Assembly: GCF_001373415.1 (NCBI RefSeq)
Contig: NZ_CDSE01000023.1
Location: forward strand, 1-44,582
Length of the DNA: 44,582 nucleotides
Reading direction: 5' to 3'
Source: Paenibacillus dakarensis
GTDB lineage: Bacteria > Bacillota > Bacilli > Paenibacillales > Paenibacillaceae
The notes under the pieces were generated by a model. That model was not told the origin of the DNA and searched no databases. It saw only the letters and a program-made list of their open reading frames with translations. Shown in pieces: positions 24,779-32,037 of this stretch (within the stretch, counting starts at the first letter, position 1; each line of letters opens with the position of its first letter). The position numbers were made by a program, and so were the translations under genes.

Positions 24779-25552
24779 TTACCGTTTAATTTTCACAACC
24801 ATACCGAAAGCAGCCAGCTCGGTTCCAACAGGCAGATCCAGCTTCTTTCTGGTGTCCACATCATGCGACATATGCGTGTAAATCGCCCGCTTCGGCTTCA
24901 CCTCAGCCAGCAGCTCAGCCGCTTCTTTCATATCGTATACGGAACGGGTTGAGAATTCCGCTGTCTCATGAACAAAGCTCGTACCTAATACGAGAAGGTC
25001 AAGCCCGTGAAGAGGCTTCTTCTCTTCTTCACTCAGATGAATGGAATCAGAATTATACACCCACGCATAACCATTCTTCTCAAAGCGATAAGCATATGAA
25101 TAACCATTCTTGCCATGGTTAACTTTCCAGCAGGTAATATCCCAACCGCACAGCGTAATACCGGTATCAGCTTCCATCATATTTATATGACCGGATAACC
25201 AGGGATACTGACGCCCAATCTGTTCCAGAACTTCGCGAGGTGCATACAGATTACCTTTTCTGCCAAGCCACCGGCAAGCATCAGCCCATTCGGGCAGACC
25301 GGCAATATGATCGAAATGAGCATGCGTGATCAGCATACTCTGAACTTCCCGCATTTCGATCAGCTCCATCATTTTACGCCAATCCGGACCACAGTCGATG
25401 ACGAACATATCCTGTCCATCGCATACTAGTGCCGATGAGCGCAATCGGCGATTCATCCCGCTCATACGGGCCTCGGAACAGATCTCACAATCACAATACA
25501 CTCGCGGAACACCCATGGCATCTCCTGTGCCCAAAAAAGTTAAAGTATCCAT
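24779..25552 (-). CDS. MBL-fold hydrolase, PhnP-like phosphodiesterase type
   Basis: A 257-residue metal-dependent hydrolase. The opening TLTFLGTGDAMGVPRVYCDC and the cysteines in CDCEIC match PhnP-type enzymes (E. coli PhnP cleaves 5-phosphoribosyl cyclic phosphodiester), where these bind an extra zinc. The metal motif THAHFDHIAG, then VYNSD and YTHMSHD near the end, complete the site. No other phn genes are present, so a phosphonate role is not implied; nucleotide 2',3'-cyclic phosphates are an alternative. ATG 25552 lies 12 bases after AAGGAG; GTG at 25561 is only three bases away, so the start is uncertain by three codons. Confidence 0.88.
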   Translation of the reverse strand: MDTLTFLGTGDAMGVPRVYCDCEICSEARMSGMNRRLRSSALVCDGQDMFVIDCGPDWRKMMELIEMREVQSMLITHAHFDHIAGLPEWADACRWLGRKGNLYAPREVLEQIGRQYPWLSGHINMMEADTGITLCGWDITCWKVNHGKNGYSYAYRFEKNGYAWVYNSDSIHLSEEEKKPLHGLDLLVLGTSFVHETAEFSTRSVYDMKEAAELLAEVKPKRAIYTHMSHDVDTRKKLDLPVGTELAAFGMVVKIKR

Positions 25553-25703
25553 GTCGTTCACATACTCCTTATCCCCAAGTTGACGATCTCATGCTGCTTA
25601 TTTACAAGTATGTGTGCTTTCAACAAAAGACCCCCGGCAAACTGCCGAACGGCCTTTATTTATCATACATAAATATCATGAGTACACTCAACTTCATCAT
25701 AGA

Positions 25704-25934
25704 TTAAGCAAATGACGGCTTATTGTCATCAACTGAACCGCTAATGACCTTCACATACTTCTTGTCGGCACCCTCTACGGAAGGCCCCATAAAGATACTT
25801 GATTTGAGCTGACGCTTTACAGACCGCTGACGCGGTTTCAAGGCCTCTTCCACCGGAATGCTGCCGCGAACTACCCAGTGACCATGCTGGGACCCGATAT
25901 TTCCGGCGATCTTCCTCTTCTCGTTCCTGTTCAT
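25704..25934 (-). CDS. Small basic protein of unknown function, paired with the TIR-like gene
   Basis: A 76-residue, Lys/Arg-rich soluble protein with no signal or membrane segment. It begins MNRNEKRKIAGNIGSQHGHW, has a central VEEALKPRQRSVKRQLKSSI, and ends SGSVDDNKPSFA. I recognise no family. Its start overlaps the stop of the TIR-like gene by four bases (ATGA), so translation of the two is probably coupled. A weak hairpin near 25628-25660 may end the transcript. Such a pair could be effector plus regulator or partner, but that is inference. Confidence 0.65.
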   Translation of the reverse strand: MNRNEKRKIAGNIGSQHGHWVVRGSIPVEEALKPRQRSVKRQLKSSIFMGPSVEGADKKYVKVISGSVDDNKPSFA

Positions 25935-26968
25935 ATGGAATCCCCTCCCACTAAATGTCTGATGGTACGAAGCAGTTCCCGATTATGCTCTACAACTTCT
26001 CCAAGCTCTTCATCTAACAGCATCTCATGACCTGTAAAATGTACGGATAATACATGGTTTTCACCTAAAGGATAGCAGAACACATACACCTGTGCAACTT
26101 CCTCTTCATGATAAAATGCCCATTTCCCGCTGTTATAGACATCTATCACATATATAGACTGCTGGGTACCTCCGCTGCTTTCATTTCCATGAAACGAAAA
26201 AAATCGCCCTCTTCCTACATTACCCCCTATATGAGCCATTCCATCATTTCCGGATTTAGCCCAAAACGCAGCCCCAGTCACCCGGAAGTCTCCCCGTGCC
26301 GGCGGAAGCAGAGAATTGCGGACCGCTTCGCTCAGCGCATGATATTTCTCTGCCTGATCCGTGACGTTCACATTACGATTATATTCCCAAAAGAAATGAA
26401 GAACACTCTGCTTGCGCCTTAACTCCACTTCTTTCTGCTCGATGACCGCGGCAGGAGGATGAAAAAACGACTCAGCTTCCACTGCATTAATGATATGACC
26501 GCAGGCAACGTCTACCGCCGATTTATAATCCTGATCGGTGCGAAGCTCGTATTCCAGCAGTGTCAGCCCCTGCAGATCAGACAGCAGATGATAATCCTTG
26601 ATCGTCACGTCCTGAATCAGTTGATCATTTGGCTCCACTTGGTCCGGCACTATGCAGAAGACACGCCTCCTTCCAAGACTTCCCCAGAACAAGCCCATTT
26701 CGAACAAAGTATTATCTCTCGTTATAAATACATGCTTGCCCCGGATAAGTGCAACATCATCGGGAGCGAATACGAACACGCCAAAGTCACTATGTTCGAG
26801 CTGCTTCTCCAGCGACTCCATCGTATACTGATTTGCTCCAAACGTTCCACCATACCACGGTGTTACCTGAGCTGTTCTCTTCATTTGTTCATGAATGGCC
26901 CGGGCATACTTGATGGCTTCTCTGGATGATCCAATAAATAAATTCGGCTTCGGATTAGGCATAGGCAC
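25931..26968 (-). CDS. TIR-like (Cap12/PycTIR-type) protein with C-terminal GAF-like domain
   Basis: A 345-residue soluble protein. Residues about 8-165 form the TIR-like, predicted nucleotide-binding domain (Pfam CAP12-PCTIR_TIR type): NLFIGSSREAIKYARAIHEQ, then WYGGTFGANQYTMESLEKQL, VFVFAPDD and TRDNTLFEMGLFWGSLGR, where Glu90 is the likely catalytic residue of an NAD hydrolase. Residues 175-195 look helical. Residues 205-340 are unfamiliar, with a GAF-like rhythm (VTGAAFWAKSG; HVLSVHFTGHEMLLDEE; final helix). The GTG start at 26968 has GGGGAG eight bases upstream. No cyclase of a CBASS or Pycsar system is beside it; a 76-residue gene overlaps its end. A defence role is inferred from the domain. 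Confidence 0.8.
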   Translation of the reverse strand: MPMPNPKPNLFIGSSREAIKYARAIHEQMKRTAQVTPWYGGTFGANQYTMESLEKQLEHSDFGVFVFAPDDVALIRGKHVFITRDNTLFEMGLFWGSLGRRRVFCIVPDQVEPNDQLIQDVTIKDYHLLSDLQGLTLLEYELRTDQDYKSAVDVACGHIINAVEAESFFHPPAAVIEQKEVELRRKQSVLHFFWEYNRNVNVTDQAEKYHALSEAVRNSLLPPARGDFRVTGAAFWAKSGNDGMAHIGGNVGRGRFFSFHGNESSGGTQQSIYVIDVYNSGKWAFYHEEEVAQVYVFCYPLGENHVLSVHFTGHEMLLDEELGEVVEHNRELLRTIRHLVGGDSI

Positions 26969-27091
26969 ATCAAATACTCCCCTTGTTGTTCAATTTACTG
27001 GAGATTAGTCAAATTAGTGAATCCATCTATTATTCGACCATTACAACAAAGCTACCTTTTTTATGGGAAATATTTGATTATTTATTATATG

Positions 27092-28360
27092 TTAAGGGTT
27101 TGTGATGGACCCCATGAACAGCCAAGCACCCGTATCCCCGTCCTCAATCGCGAAGAAAAATGGACGATCGACCTTCATCTCCACAGGCTCTCTAGGCTCT
27201 GAAGCACTAGACACCATCCCAATGGATGTGAAAGCAGCCGCCTCCGTTCCCTTCTCGTTCACATCCACTACCACTTTATGCCTGATATCACCAATATATA
27301 ATGGAGTTTCAGCCATGGCGCTGAAATCAGCTGTCCCGCTATCAAAGGCATCTGTCATTCCTGCACCCTTAAGCACATCCATCAGCTTTGCCGACAATTC
27401 ATTTGACAGCTCTGCTTTAAATTTAGGCAGCTCCAGCTTGACCGTCCGAGACTCAAAATTCTTCTGCCAATCGGAAGGATCCTTCCACAGCTCCTTATGC
27501 AGCTCTTCAAGCGAGGAATCCTTGCTCGGAACAACAACAACCATATGCATTCGTCCATCACTATACGGAAGGCGCACCGCCTGCCATGAATCGGTTTCCT
27601 TGTAGCCAAATTCCTGTTCCTGCTTCATCATCGGTATTTTCTTTACCGTGCCGTCTGCTAACGAAAAGTCCTTATCCTTCGTGTCCTCCGGATTAAATTC
27701 ATCCGTCCAGCCCCCGTTAAAGTAAACGGCGTTAATGAGAACCGCTTTTGCGTCTGGCGGTTTACTAAATATTTCTGGAATCATCCCGCTCGTCTTCTCA
27801 TTCACCCATTTATTCATAGAATCCACGGAACTTTGATGACTTAGATCCGCTGCTTGAATTTCCGCTTCATAAGCATCTTTGACCATTTTCAGATAGGTTT
27901 CCTTCATCACAAAATCATTCTGCACCCATACCGAATTCGCTATGTTCAGTTCCACGCCACCGCCCAGCTCCAGAATAGACCGAAGCAAGCGGTTCGCTCT
28001 ATTCATCTCATTCAGCCCCAAATCACTCCATCCCAGCACATCTTCCATCTGCTCTGCAGTTTTACCTACACTACCGTTATACGCCAGAGCCAGACCCGTA
28101 GATAAGCTGTAGGGAGATATAAGAACATTTTCACCGTTCCCAAACTTGGTTAACTCCTTATGGATGAGTAAGCCGAATGTATTTTCTGACTCTACAATCC
28201 TACGGTCTAACTGATTAAGAAGAGCTGATCTCTCCTTCGCTTCCTGCTCTTGTCTTTGTGTTTCTTGAAGCATCCTCTTTTCATCGGATAATTCCTTCGC
28301 TCCACAAGCTGTTGTCACAAGCACAAGACATAAACAAGCTGCAATCCACTTTTTATTCAT
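27092..28360 (-). CDS. Serpin-family protease inhibitor, predicted lipoprotein
   Basis: A 422-residue serpin with signal peptide MNKKWIAACLCLVLVTTAC and lipid-modified Cys19, so it should sit on the outer face of the membrane. A polar, charged linker follows (about 20-50). Serpin features: NVLISPYSLSTGLALAYNGS (helix hB region), LINAVYFNGGWTDEFNPEDT (strand s3A), and the reactive-centre hinge EKGTEAAAFTSIG, which has the small residues of inhibitory serpins, then VDRPFFFAIEDGDTGAWLFM. By alignment of the hinge, the scissile bond is near the SSA segment. GGGGAG precedes the ATG. The target protease is unknown; self-protection from secreted proteases is plausible. Confidence 0.92.
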   Translation of the reverse strand: MNKKWIAACLCLVLVTTACGAKELSDEKRMLQETQRQEQEAKERSALLNQLDRRIVESENTFGLLIHKELTKFGNGENVLISPYSLSTGLALAYNGSVGKTAEQMEDVLGWSDLGLNEMNRANRLLRSILELGGGVELNIANSVWVQNDFVMKETYLKMVKDAYEAEIQAADLSHQSSVDSMNKWVNEKTSGMIPEIFSKPPDAKAVLINAVYFNGGWTDEFNPEDTKDKDFSLADGTVKKIPMMKQEQEFGYKETDSWQAVRLPYSDGRMHMVVVVPSKDSSLEELHKELWKDPSDWQKNFESRTVKLELPKFKAELSNELSAKLMDVLKGAGMTDAFDSGTADFSAMAETPLYIGDIRHKVVVDVNEKGTEAAAFTSIGMVSSASEPREPVEMKVDRPFFFAIEDGDTGAWLFMGSITNP

Positions 28361-28584
28361 ATATAATCTCCCCTATATTAAACCTGGCTGCTTCATTTAT
28401 TTTCCATATATTTATAAACGCTGAATTTTTTGCAAAGGTTGCTTCCAGGTCAGAAAAATAAAGGAGGTTCCTCCCCTGCCGGAGAAATGGTTATCTGATC
28501 ATGTTTCTAATACCTACAGCATGTGATTCGGAGGAAAAGTTCATATGAAAAAAGTTACCTCAGCACGATCAGTTACGCGAACTT

Positions 28585-29050
28585 TATGTTCAGTCCATCT
28601 GAGATAAAGAGAAGCACTTCTTCTGTACCACGTTCCTGCACGTCTTGCAGTAGTTCATTCCACACATAGGCCGATTCAGTTGGAGCAATGGCATAGGTTA
28701 AGACTTACTTTGAGCCATCTTCACAAATTCCAACCGCCAGATATACGGCCTCCTTTGACACGGTTTCACGCTTAATTGGGATGTACGTCGCATCTAAATA
28801 GACGCAAACATAACGTTTATTTAGCGCACGCTTCATGAAGGCATCTACGTGTTCAACCATAACTTGAGTCATGTTAGATACGGTTTGAGGTGTGTAATGA
28901 TGACCGTACATTTTCTCGATAAGGTCAGCAATCTCTGTCATGGTCACACCCTTCCATGTGGATGACGAAGGATTCAAGAGTATCATTGGAACGCATGTAC
29001 GAAGACACAGTCTGCTGTTTAAACTCTCCGTTGCGATCCCGTGGAATGTT
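28585..29050 (-). pseudogene. Degenerate IS256-family (mutator-type) transposase fragment
   Basis: Three pieces of one IS256-type transposase line up on the minus strand. At about 28960-29050 the frame reads NIPRDRNGEFKQQTVSSYMRSN. After a frameshift near 28950, the largest piece continues TMTEIADLIEKMYGHHYTPQ and later VCVYLDATYIPIKRE (catalytic Asp region). An in-frame TAA at 28702-28704 interrupts, then reading resumes as LTYAIAPTESAYVWNELLQD and LLFISDGLN, where homology stops. Both ends of the gene and the terminal repeats are missing. It is therefore an old, dead remnant marking past mobility in the accessory stretch. Confidence 0.85.
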
Positions 29051-29061
29051 GAGCTATTTTA

Positions 29062-29288
29062 AGTTCTCTACGGTACAGATAATAATAAAATTCATTTTGA
29101 TTAATAATCCTATAATCAGATTAATATCTAGCCTACTTTCCTTTTATGTTGACTCTAAACGGTTTAAAGTTACAATCTTTAACATTTTATCCACATTAAC
29201 CTTTATATATATAGTAGCTGTTTTAGGATATCTGCGTGACCCTATAAATCAGCTTCGTTCATCTGAACTAATATTTTTTCTATTCTGA
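29062..29288 (+). other. Possible 3' remnant of a membrane-protein gene
   Basis: An AT-rich open stretch encodes two hydrophobic segments (NNPIIRLISSLLSFYV and STLTFIYIVAVLGYLRD) and ends in a stop just before a terminator. There is no start or ribosome site; the frame runs backwards only into antisense of the dead transposase. The pattern suggests the tail of a membrane-protein gene whose front was lost when the insertion element arrived or decayed. It may equally be non-coding. Confidence 0.25.
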
Positions 29289-29302
29289 AAGCCAGTAACA
29301 AT

Positions 29303-29341
29303 AAAAAAAGCCGCTTCTTCTTAATCTTCGCGCGACTTTTT
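29303..29341. terminator. Bidirectional terminator
   Basis: AAAAAGCCGC and GCGACTTTTT pair (one G-U pair) around a loop of about 18 bases, with A and T runs on both sides. It would end the minus-strand sigma-factor pair. Confidence 0.7.
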
Positions 29342-29367
29342 GTACATTCCACCAATTGTTGTGGGAA

Positions 29368-29580
29368 TTATTCTTTGTTGAGAAACTCAAGAAATTCAAC
29401 GATTATTTCTGAGAAAACATCCTCTTCAGATAAGTAAGTATATCTACTTATTTTTTTTATATCGGGTTTGAAAATCTCTATTAATTTCACGATTGCTTCA
29501 TGATCATTATCTTTTGCTGCACTGATTAGTTCCATAAACTCGCTTTCTGTGATATAAGTTTCAACATTTTCCTTTTGCAT
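29368..29580 (-). CDS. Region-2-like subunit of a split sigma factor (RsoA-like, HTH_16 type)
   Basis: A 70-residue protein with the pattern of RsoA and of the small conjugative-transposon helix-turn-helix proteins: FMELISAAKDNDHEAIVKLI, then EIFKPDIKKISRYTYLSEED and an acidic end. This resembles sigma region 1.2/2.1, which binds the RNA polymerase beta' subunit. AGGCGGTG precedes the ATG. It overlaps the upstream sigma-like gene by 55 bases in another frame. In Bacillus subtilis SigO plus RsoA form a two-subunit sigma factor; the order and sizes here suggest the same kind of partnership. Stand-alone regulation remains possible. Confidence 0.7.
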   Translation of the reverse strand: MQKENVETYITESEFMELISAAKDNDHEAIVKLIEIFKPDIKKISRYTYLSEEDVFSEIIVEFLEFLNKE

Positions 29581-29876
29581 TTATTCACCGCCTGTTGACT
29601 TATATTTAATTCCTGTGCAACCTCAGCCTCAGAAAATCCATATAAATACATCTTTTCCAAGACTACTCTTCCATTTTTAGGGATGTTCTTGAATAACTGT
29701 TTTACGACAATCATATCTTCAGCAGGGACAGTGAAATCTTCTTTTGTGGAGTCACTTTCAAAAATAGGTAATTCAGACGTCTTGATCTTTTTTGCCCTAT
29801 ATTGCACTCTCCAACCAATTCTATAAATCTCTCTCTTGTATCTATCGTACATAGTTTGCTGCTGATTTCCTATCAT
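29526..29876 (-). CDS. Sigma-70-like factor with region 4 only (SigO-like)
   Basis: A 116-residue protein. The C-terminal half is a sigma region 4: VVKQLFKNIPKNGRVVLEKM, then the HTH FSEAEVAQELNISQQAVNKC, which would contact the -35 element. The N-terminal 45 residues are basic (YDRYKREIYRIGWRVQYRAK). Region 2 is absent, so it cannot melt a -10 box alone; the overlapping downstream gene supplies a region-2-like protein. The pair therefore looks like a SigO/RsoA-type split sigma factor. GAAAGGAG lies before the ATG. The upstream gap (29877-30147) is AT-rich and has a TCAGG-N7-CCTGA repeat at 29980-29996. Confidence 0.75.
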   Translation of the reverse strand: MIGNQQQTMYDRYKREIYRIGWRVQYRAKKIKTSELPIFESDSTKEDFTVPAEDMIVVKQLFKNIPKNGRVVLEKMYLYGFSEAEVAQELNISQQAVNKCKRKMLKLISQKASLWN

Positions 29877-30147
29877 ATATCCATCTCCTTTCAGCTCTTC
29901 TGATCTTCATTATGTAGGGAAATGAAAAAGGTTTTTTCACAACTATTTCGCGAACTTATGTTCTTATTACATCCCAAAATCAGGGAATATTCCTGACATT
30001 AAATTACATAAACTAAACTTTTTAGTTCTTGCTCTGTCTGATCTAAGCTTAGTCCACTAGCCTAACGCAATGCATATGTATTATTTCAGCAATGCTATGT
30101 TACAATTGAATTGGTAATAATTATAACTTATAGGAGTGAAATTTATT

Positions 30148-30657
30148 GTGTATCTTAAAAAGAAGCCATTAATAATATCACTAATTGTCTTAGTTGCTAT
30201 TGTCTCTGTCTCTTGGTCTTTTCATAAAAAATCGGATGGCGATATAAAATCTAAACTAGGAAACGTACTGGGTTACTCCTTGGATAAAATATACGAACAA
30301 TATAACTCTATGAAAGGTTATGGTGACAATTTAGATGATATTAAAATTCAAGAAATATATAACAAACTATATAGTATTCAAAGCTATTCAACTGCTGTAG
30401 ACAAAGGTGTCGGAGTGGGACTACTTACTCCTATTGCTAATCTTATGTTTGATGATTTTCAAACCATAGCTTCAAGTTACAAGAAGACTGGTGCTTTGAC
30501 AGATTCCGATAGGGAGAAATTCAAAAAATTTGTTAATGAATCTGTTGAAATTTCGTTATTAGTAACCGATGTTTATTTCATTAAAGGTAGTGAAGGAAAG
30601 CCAAAACTTAAAATTTCTAGATATGATAGTTTAGTAAAATTCAGGCAAAGTCATTAG
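30148..30657 (+). CDS. Membrane-anchored protein of unknown function
   Basis: About 169 residues. One N-terminal membrane helix (PLIISLIVLVAIVSVSWSF) follows three lysines; the rest is predicted extracellular, hydrophilic and Lys-rich, with helical stretches such as KIYEQYNSMKGYGDNLDDIK. No family is recognised. The GTG at 30148 lies 11 bases after TAGGAG; a GTG at 30136 overlaps that site and is less likely. Its AT-rich codon use matches the sigma pair rather than the flanking chromosome. It converges with the amidase gene across a perfect terminator. Confidence 0.65.
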   Translation: MYLKKKPLIISLIVLVAIVSVSWSFHKKSDGDIKSKLGNVLGYSLDKIYEQYNSMKGYGDNLDDIKIQEIYNKLYSIQSYSTAVDKGVGVGLLTPIANLMFDDFQTIASSYKKTGALTDSDREKFKKFVNESVEISLLVTDVYFIKGSEGKPKLKISRYDSLVKFRQSH

Positions 30658-30662
30658 TTAAT

Positions 30663-30699
30663 AAAAAGCATGGTGGACAATGTGTCCACCATGCTTTTT
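30663..30699. terminator. Bidirectional terminator
   Basis: A perfect 17-base stem (AAAAAGCATGGTGGACA with its complement) and a three-base loop. It separates the converging membrane-anchored unknown and amidase genes. Confidence 0.95.
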
Positions 30700-30700
30700 A

Positions 30701-31255
30701 TTATTTCAACTGATTTTGAATGCCTGTTACAATTGCCGAAGCAATAGTACTTTGTCTTGAAGATAATGCTATTTCAGGATCATCAATTTGTGCGATTTCA
30801 ATAAGTGATTTCTGATCTGCTACCTTTACTTCTCGAAGAATGGCAAAGTTAGCTGCGTAACAGCCGAAAGCATCATAGTATCGCGTGCACGCTTTTTGGA
30901 TTGATTCTGCAAAACTTTTAGAAGCATACGTCCCTTCTTGATAGAACGATCCAACTCTTCCGCCAACTGCATTAAGATGGATGCTTACGAGAGCATGAGA
31001 CGAAGGGATGTTGGCGTTAATATAGGCCCAACGTTTATTAACATCATCGTCGGCATTTACCCCCCCGAAATCTTTGTCAGTGGTTCGTGTCATATACACA
31101 GTCGCACCTAGTGCTACTAATTTACTCTGCACAAGTTTTGCGACTTTTAGAGCAATTTCTTTCTCAACGTTTTTATGAACAGCATTATCAATAGTTCCTG
31201 GATATTTACCACCATGACCAGCGTCCACAATAATTCTTTTTCCAGCTAAACTCAT
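30701..31255 (-). CDS. N-acetylmuramoyl-L-alanine amidase (Amidase_3)
   Basis: A 184-residue peptidoglycan hydrolase that cuts the bond between muramic acid and the stem peptide. Zinc-site motifs are all visible: IIVDAGHGG (His14), NVEKEIALKVAK (Glu31), LVSIHLNA (His93) and LIEIAQID with the catalytic Glu152. There is no signal peptide and no cell-wall-binding domain, as in phage endolysin catalytic domains or spore mother-cell amidases such as CwlC. AAGAGGACTG precedes the ATG. Its neighbours are AT-rich accessory genes, so it may be a phage or lysis-module remnant. No holin gene is apparent. Confidence 0.9.
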   Translation of the reverse strand: MSLAGKRIIVDAGHGGKYPGTIDNAVHKNVEKEIALKVAKLVQSKLVALGATVYMTRTTDKDFGGVNADDDVNKRWAYINANIPSSHALVSIHLNAVGGRVGSFYQEGTYASKSFAESIQKACTRYYDAFGCYAANFAILREVKVADQKSLIEIAQIDDPEIALSSRQSTIASAIVTGIQNQLK

Positions 31256-31446
31256 ATTATCAGTCCTCTTTTCTTTAAGATAAAGTATCCTGGCCAGAAG
31301 TACTCTTCATATAGTAGGGAAAATAGTAATAAATTTTACAACATTGAAATTAAGTCTTCTTTATAAGTAACGATTCACAAATGAAACATTTCTCGAATTA
31401 GAGGCGTCATTATGTTAATTCGCATGATGAGGAGGCATGAAATTCC

Positions 31447-31866
31447 ATGCGCCTGGTTTCAGTTATTTTATTGCTTTTGTATTTTCAGGTCAGTACTCTA
31501 CCGGCTGATTTGACATCGGTAAACACCACGGACACTTCAGATATGATATTGTTCGTTCAGAAACAGAAAGGTTCAGAAAATAAATATGACAAGCCCCTGA
31601 GAATCTCCACGCCACAAGCTGTGAACCGAGCACAGCAGCTATTGGAGGAAGGAAAATGGAGCAAAGTTAAATTCGAACGGCAAACACCTCCAACGTACAA
31701 ACTGTACTTTCAACCGACGGATGGTCGTGAAATCAAAGCTGTGATCTATGATGTATGGTTTACTAACGGTTACGCTGAAATCTATATCACTGAACTTCAT
31801 TCATACAAAAGATTAAACAAAACAAATTCCGGAGTTTTAAAAGAAATTATCACTTCTTCGAAGTAG
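31447..31866 (+). CDS. Small secreted protein of unknown function
   Basis: 139 residues with an N-terminal signal peptide (MRLVSVILLLLYFQVSTLPA). The mature part is polar and ends in a beta-rich, Tyr-rich stretch (VWFTNGYAEIYITELHSYKR). I recognise no domain. GAGGAGG lies 11 bases before the ATG; an ATG nearer to it is in a frame that soon stops. It has its own terminator, and no partner gene is evident. Confidence 0.65.
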   Translation: MRLVSVILLLLYFQVSTLPADLTSVNTTDTSDMILFVQKQKGSENKYDKPLRISTPQAVNRAQQLLEEGKWSKVKFERQTPPTYKLYFQPTDGREIKAVIYDVWFTNGYAEIYITELHSYKRLNKTNSGVLKEIITSSK

Positions 31867-31879
31867 TTCTGACTGTCAT

Positions 31880-31915
31880 GCCTCATTTCGGTATTCAACC
31901 GAGGTGAGGCTTTTT
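31880..31915 (+). terminator. Terminator after the secreted unknown
   Basis: GCCTCATTTCGGT pairs with ACCGAGGTGAGGC (G-U allowed) around ATTCA and is followed by TTTTT. Confidence 0.9.
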
Positions 31916-31966
31916 CATATTTGCGTTGAGTTTGTATTGATTAATACCTATTTTCCAACAATTATA

Positions 31967-31995
31967 TTGACAATATATCCCTCACGTTATATGGT
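31967..31995 (+). promoter_or_regulatory. Promoter of the GntR/ABC operon
   Basis: TTGACA at 31967-31972, a 17-base spacer, and TATGGT at 31990-31995. The first gene starts at 32038. Confidence 0.7.
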
Positions 31996-32016
31996 TACTT
32001 ACATGAGTAGTTAACC
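31993..32016. promoter_or_regulatory. Operator-like palindrome for the GntR regulator
   Basis: GGTTACTTAC and GTAGTTAACC (eight of ten bases complementary) flank ATGA. It overlaps the end of the -10 box, a typical position for self-repression by a YtrA-type regulator. Confidence 0.5.
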
Positions 32017-32037
32017 AATTTGGTGGTGAGGATGAAA

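Noticed and set aside
25628..25662. Hairpin after the 76-residue gene as a terminator
   Set aside because: Only a five-base stem (CGGCA/TGCCG), although TCTTTTG follows; too weak to list as a feature.
28956..29288. A 110-codon open frame across the transposase fragment and the following AT-rich segment
   Set aside because: Its first third is exactly antisense to the dead IS256 transposase and it has no ribosome site; only the tail may be a gene remnant.
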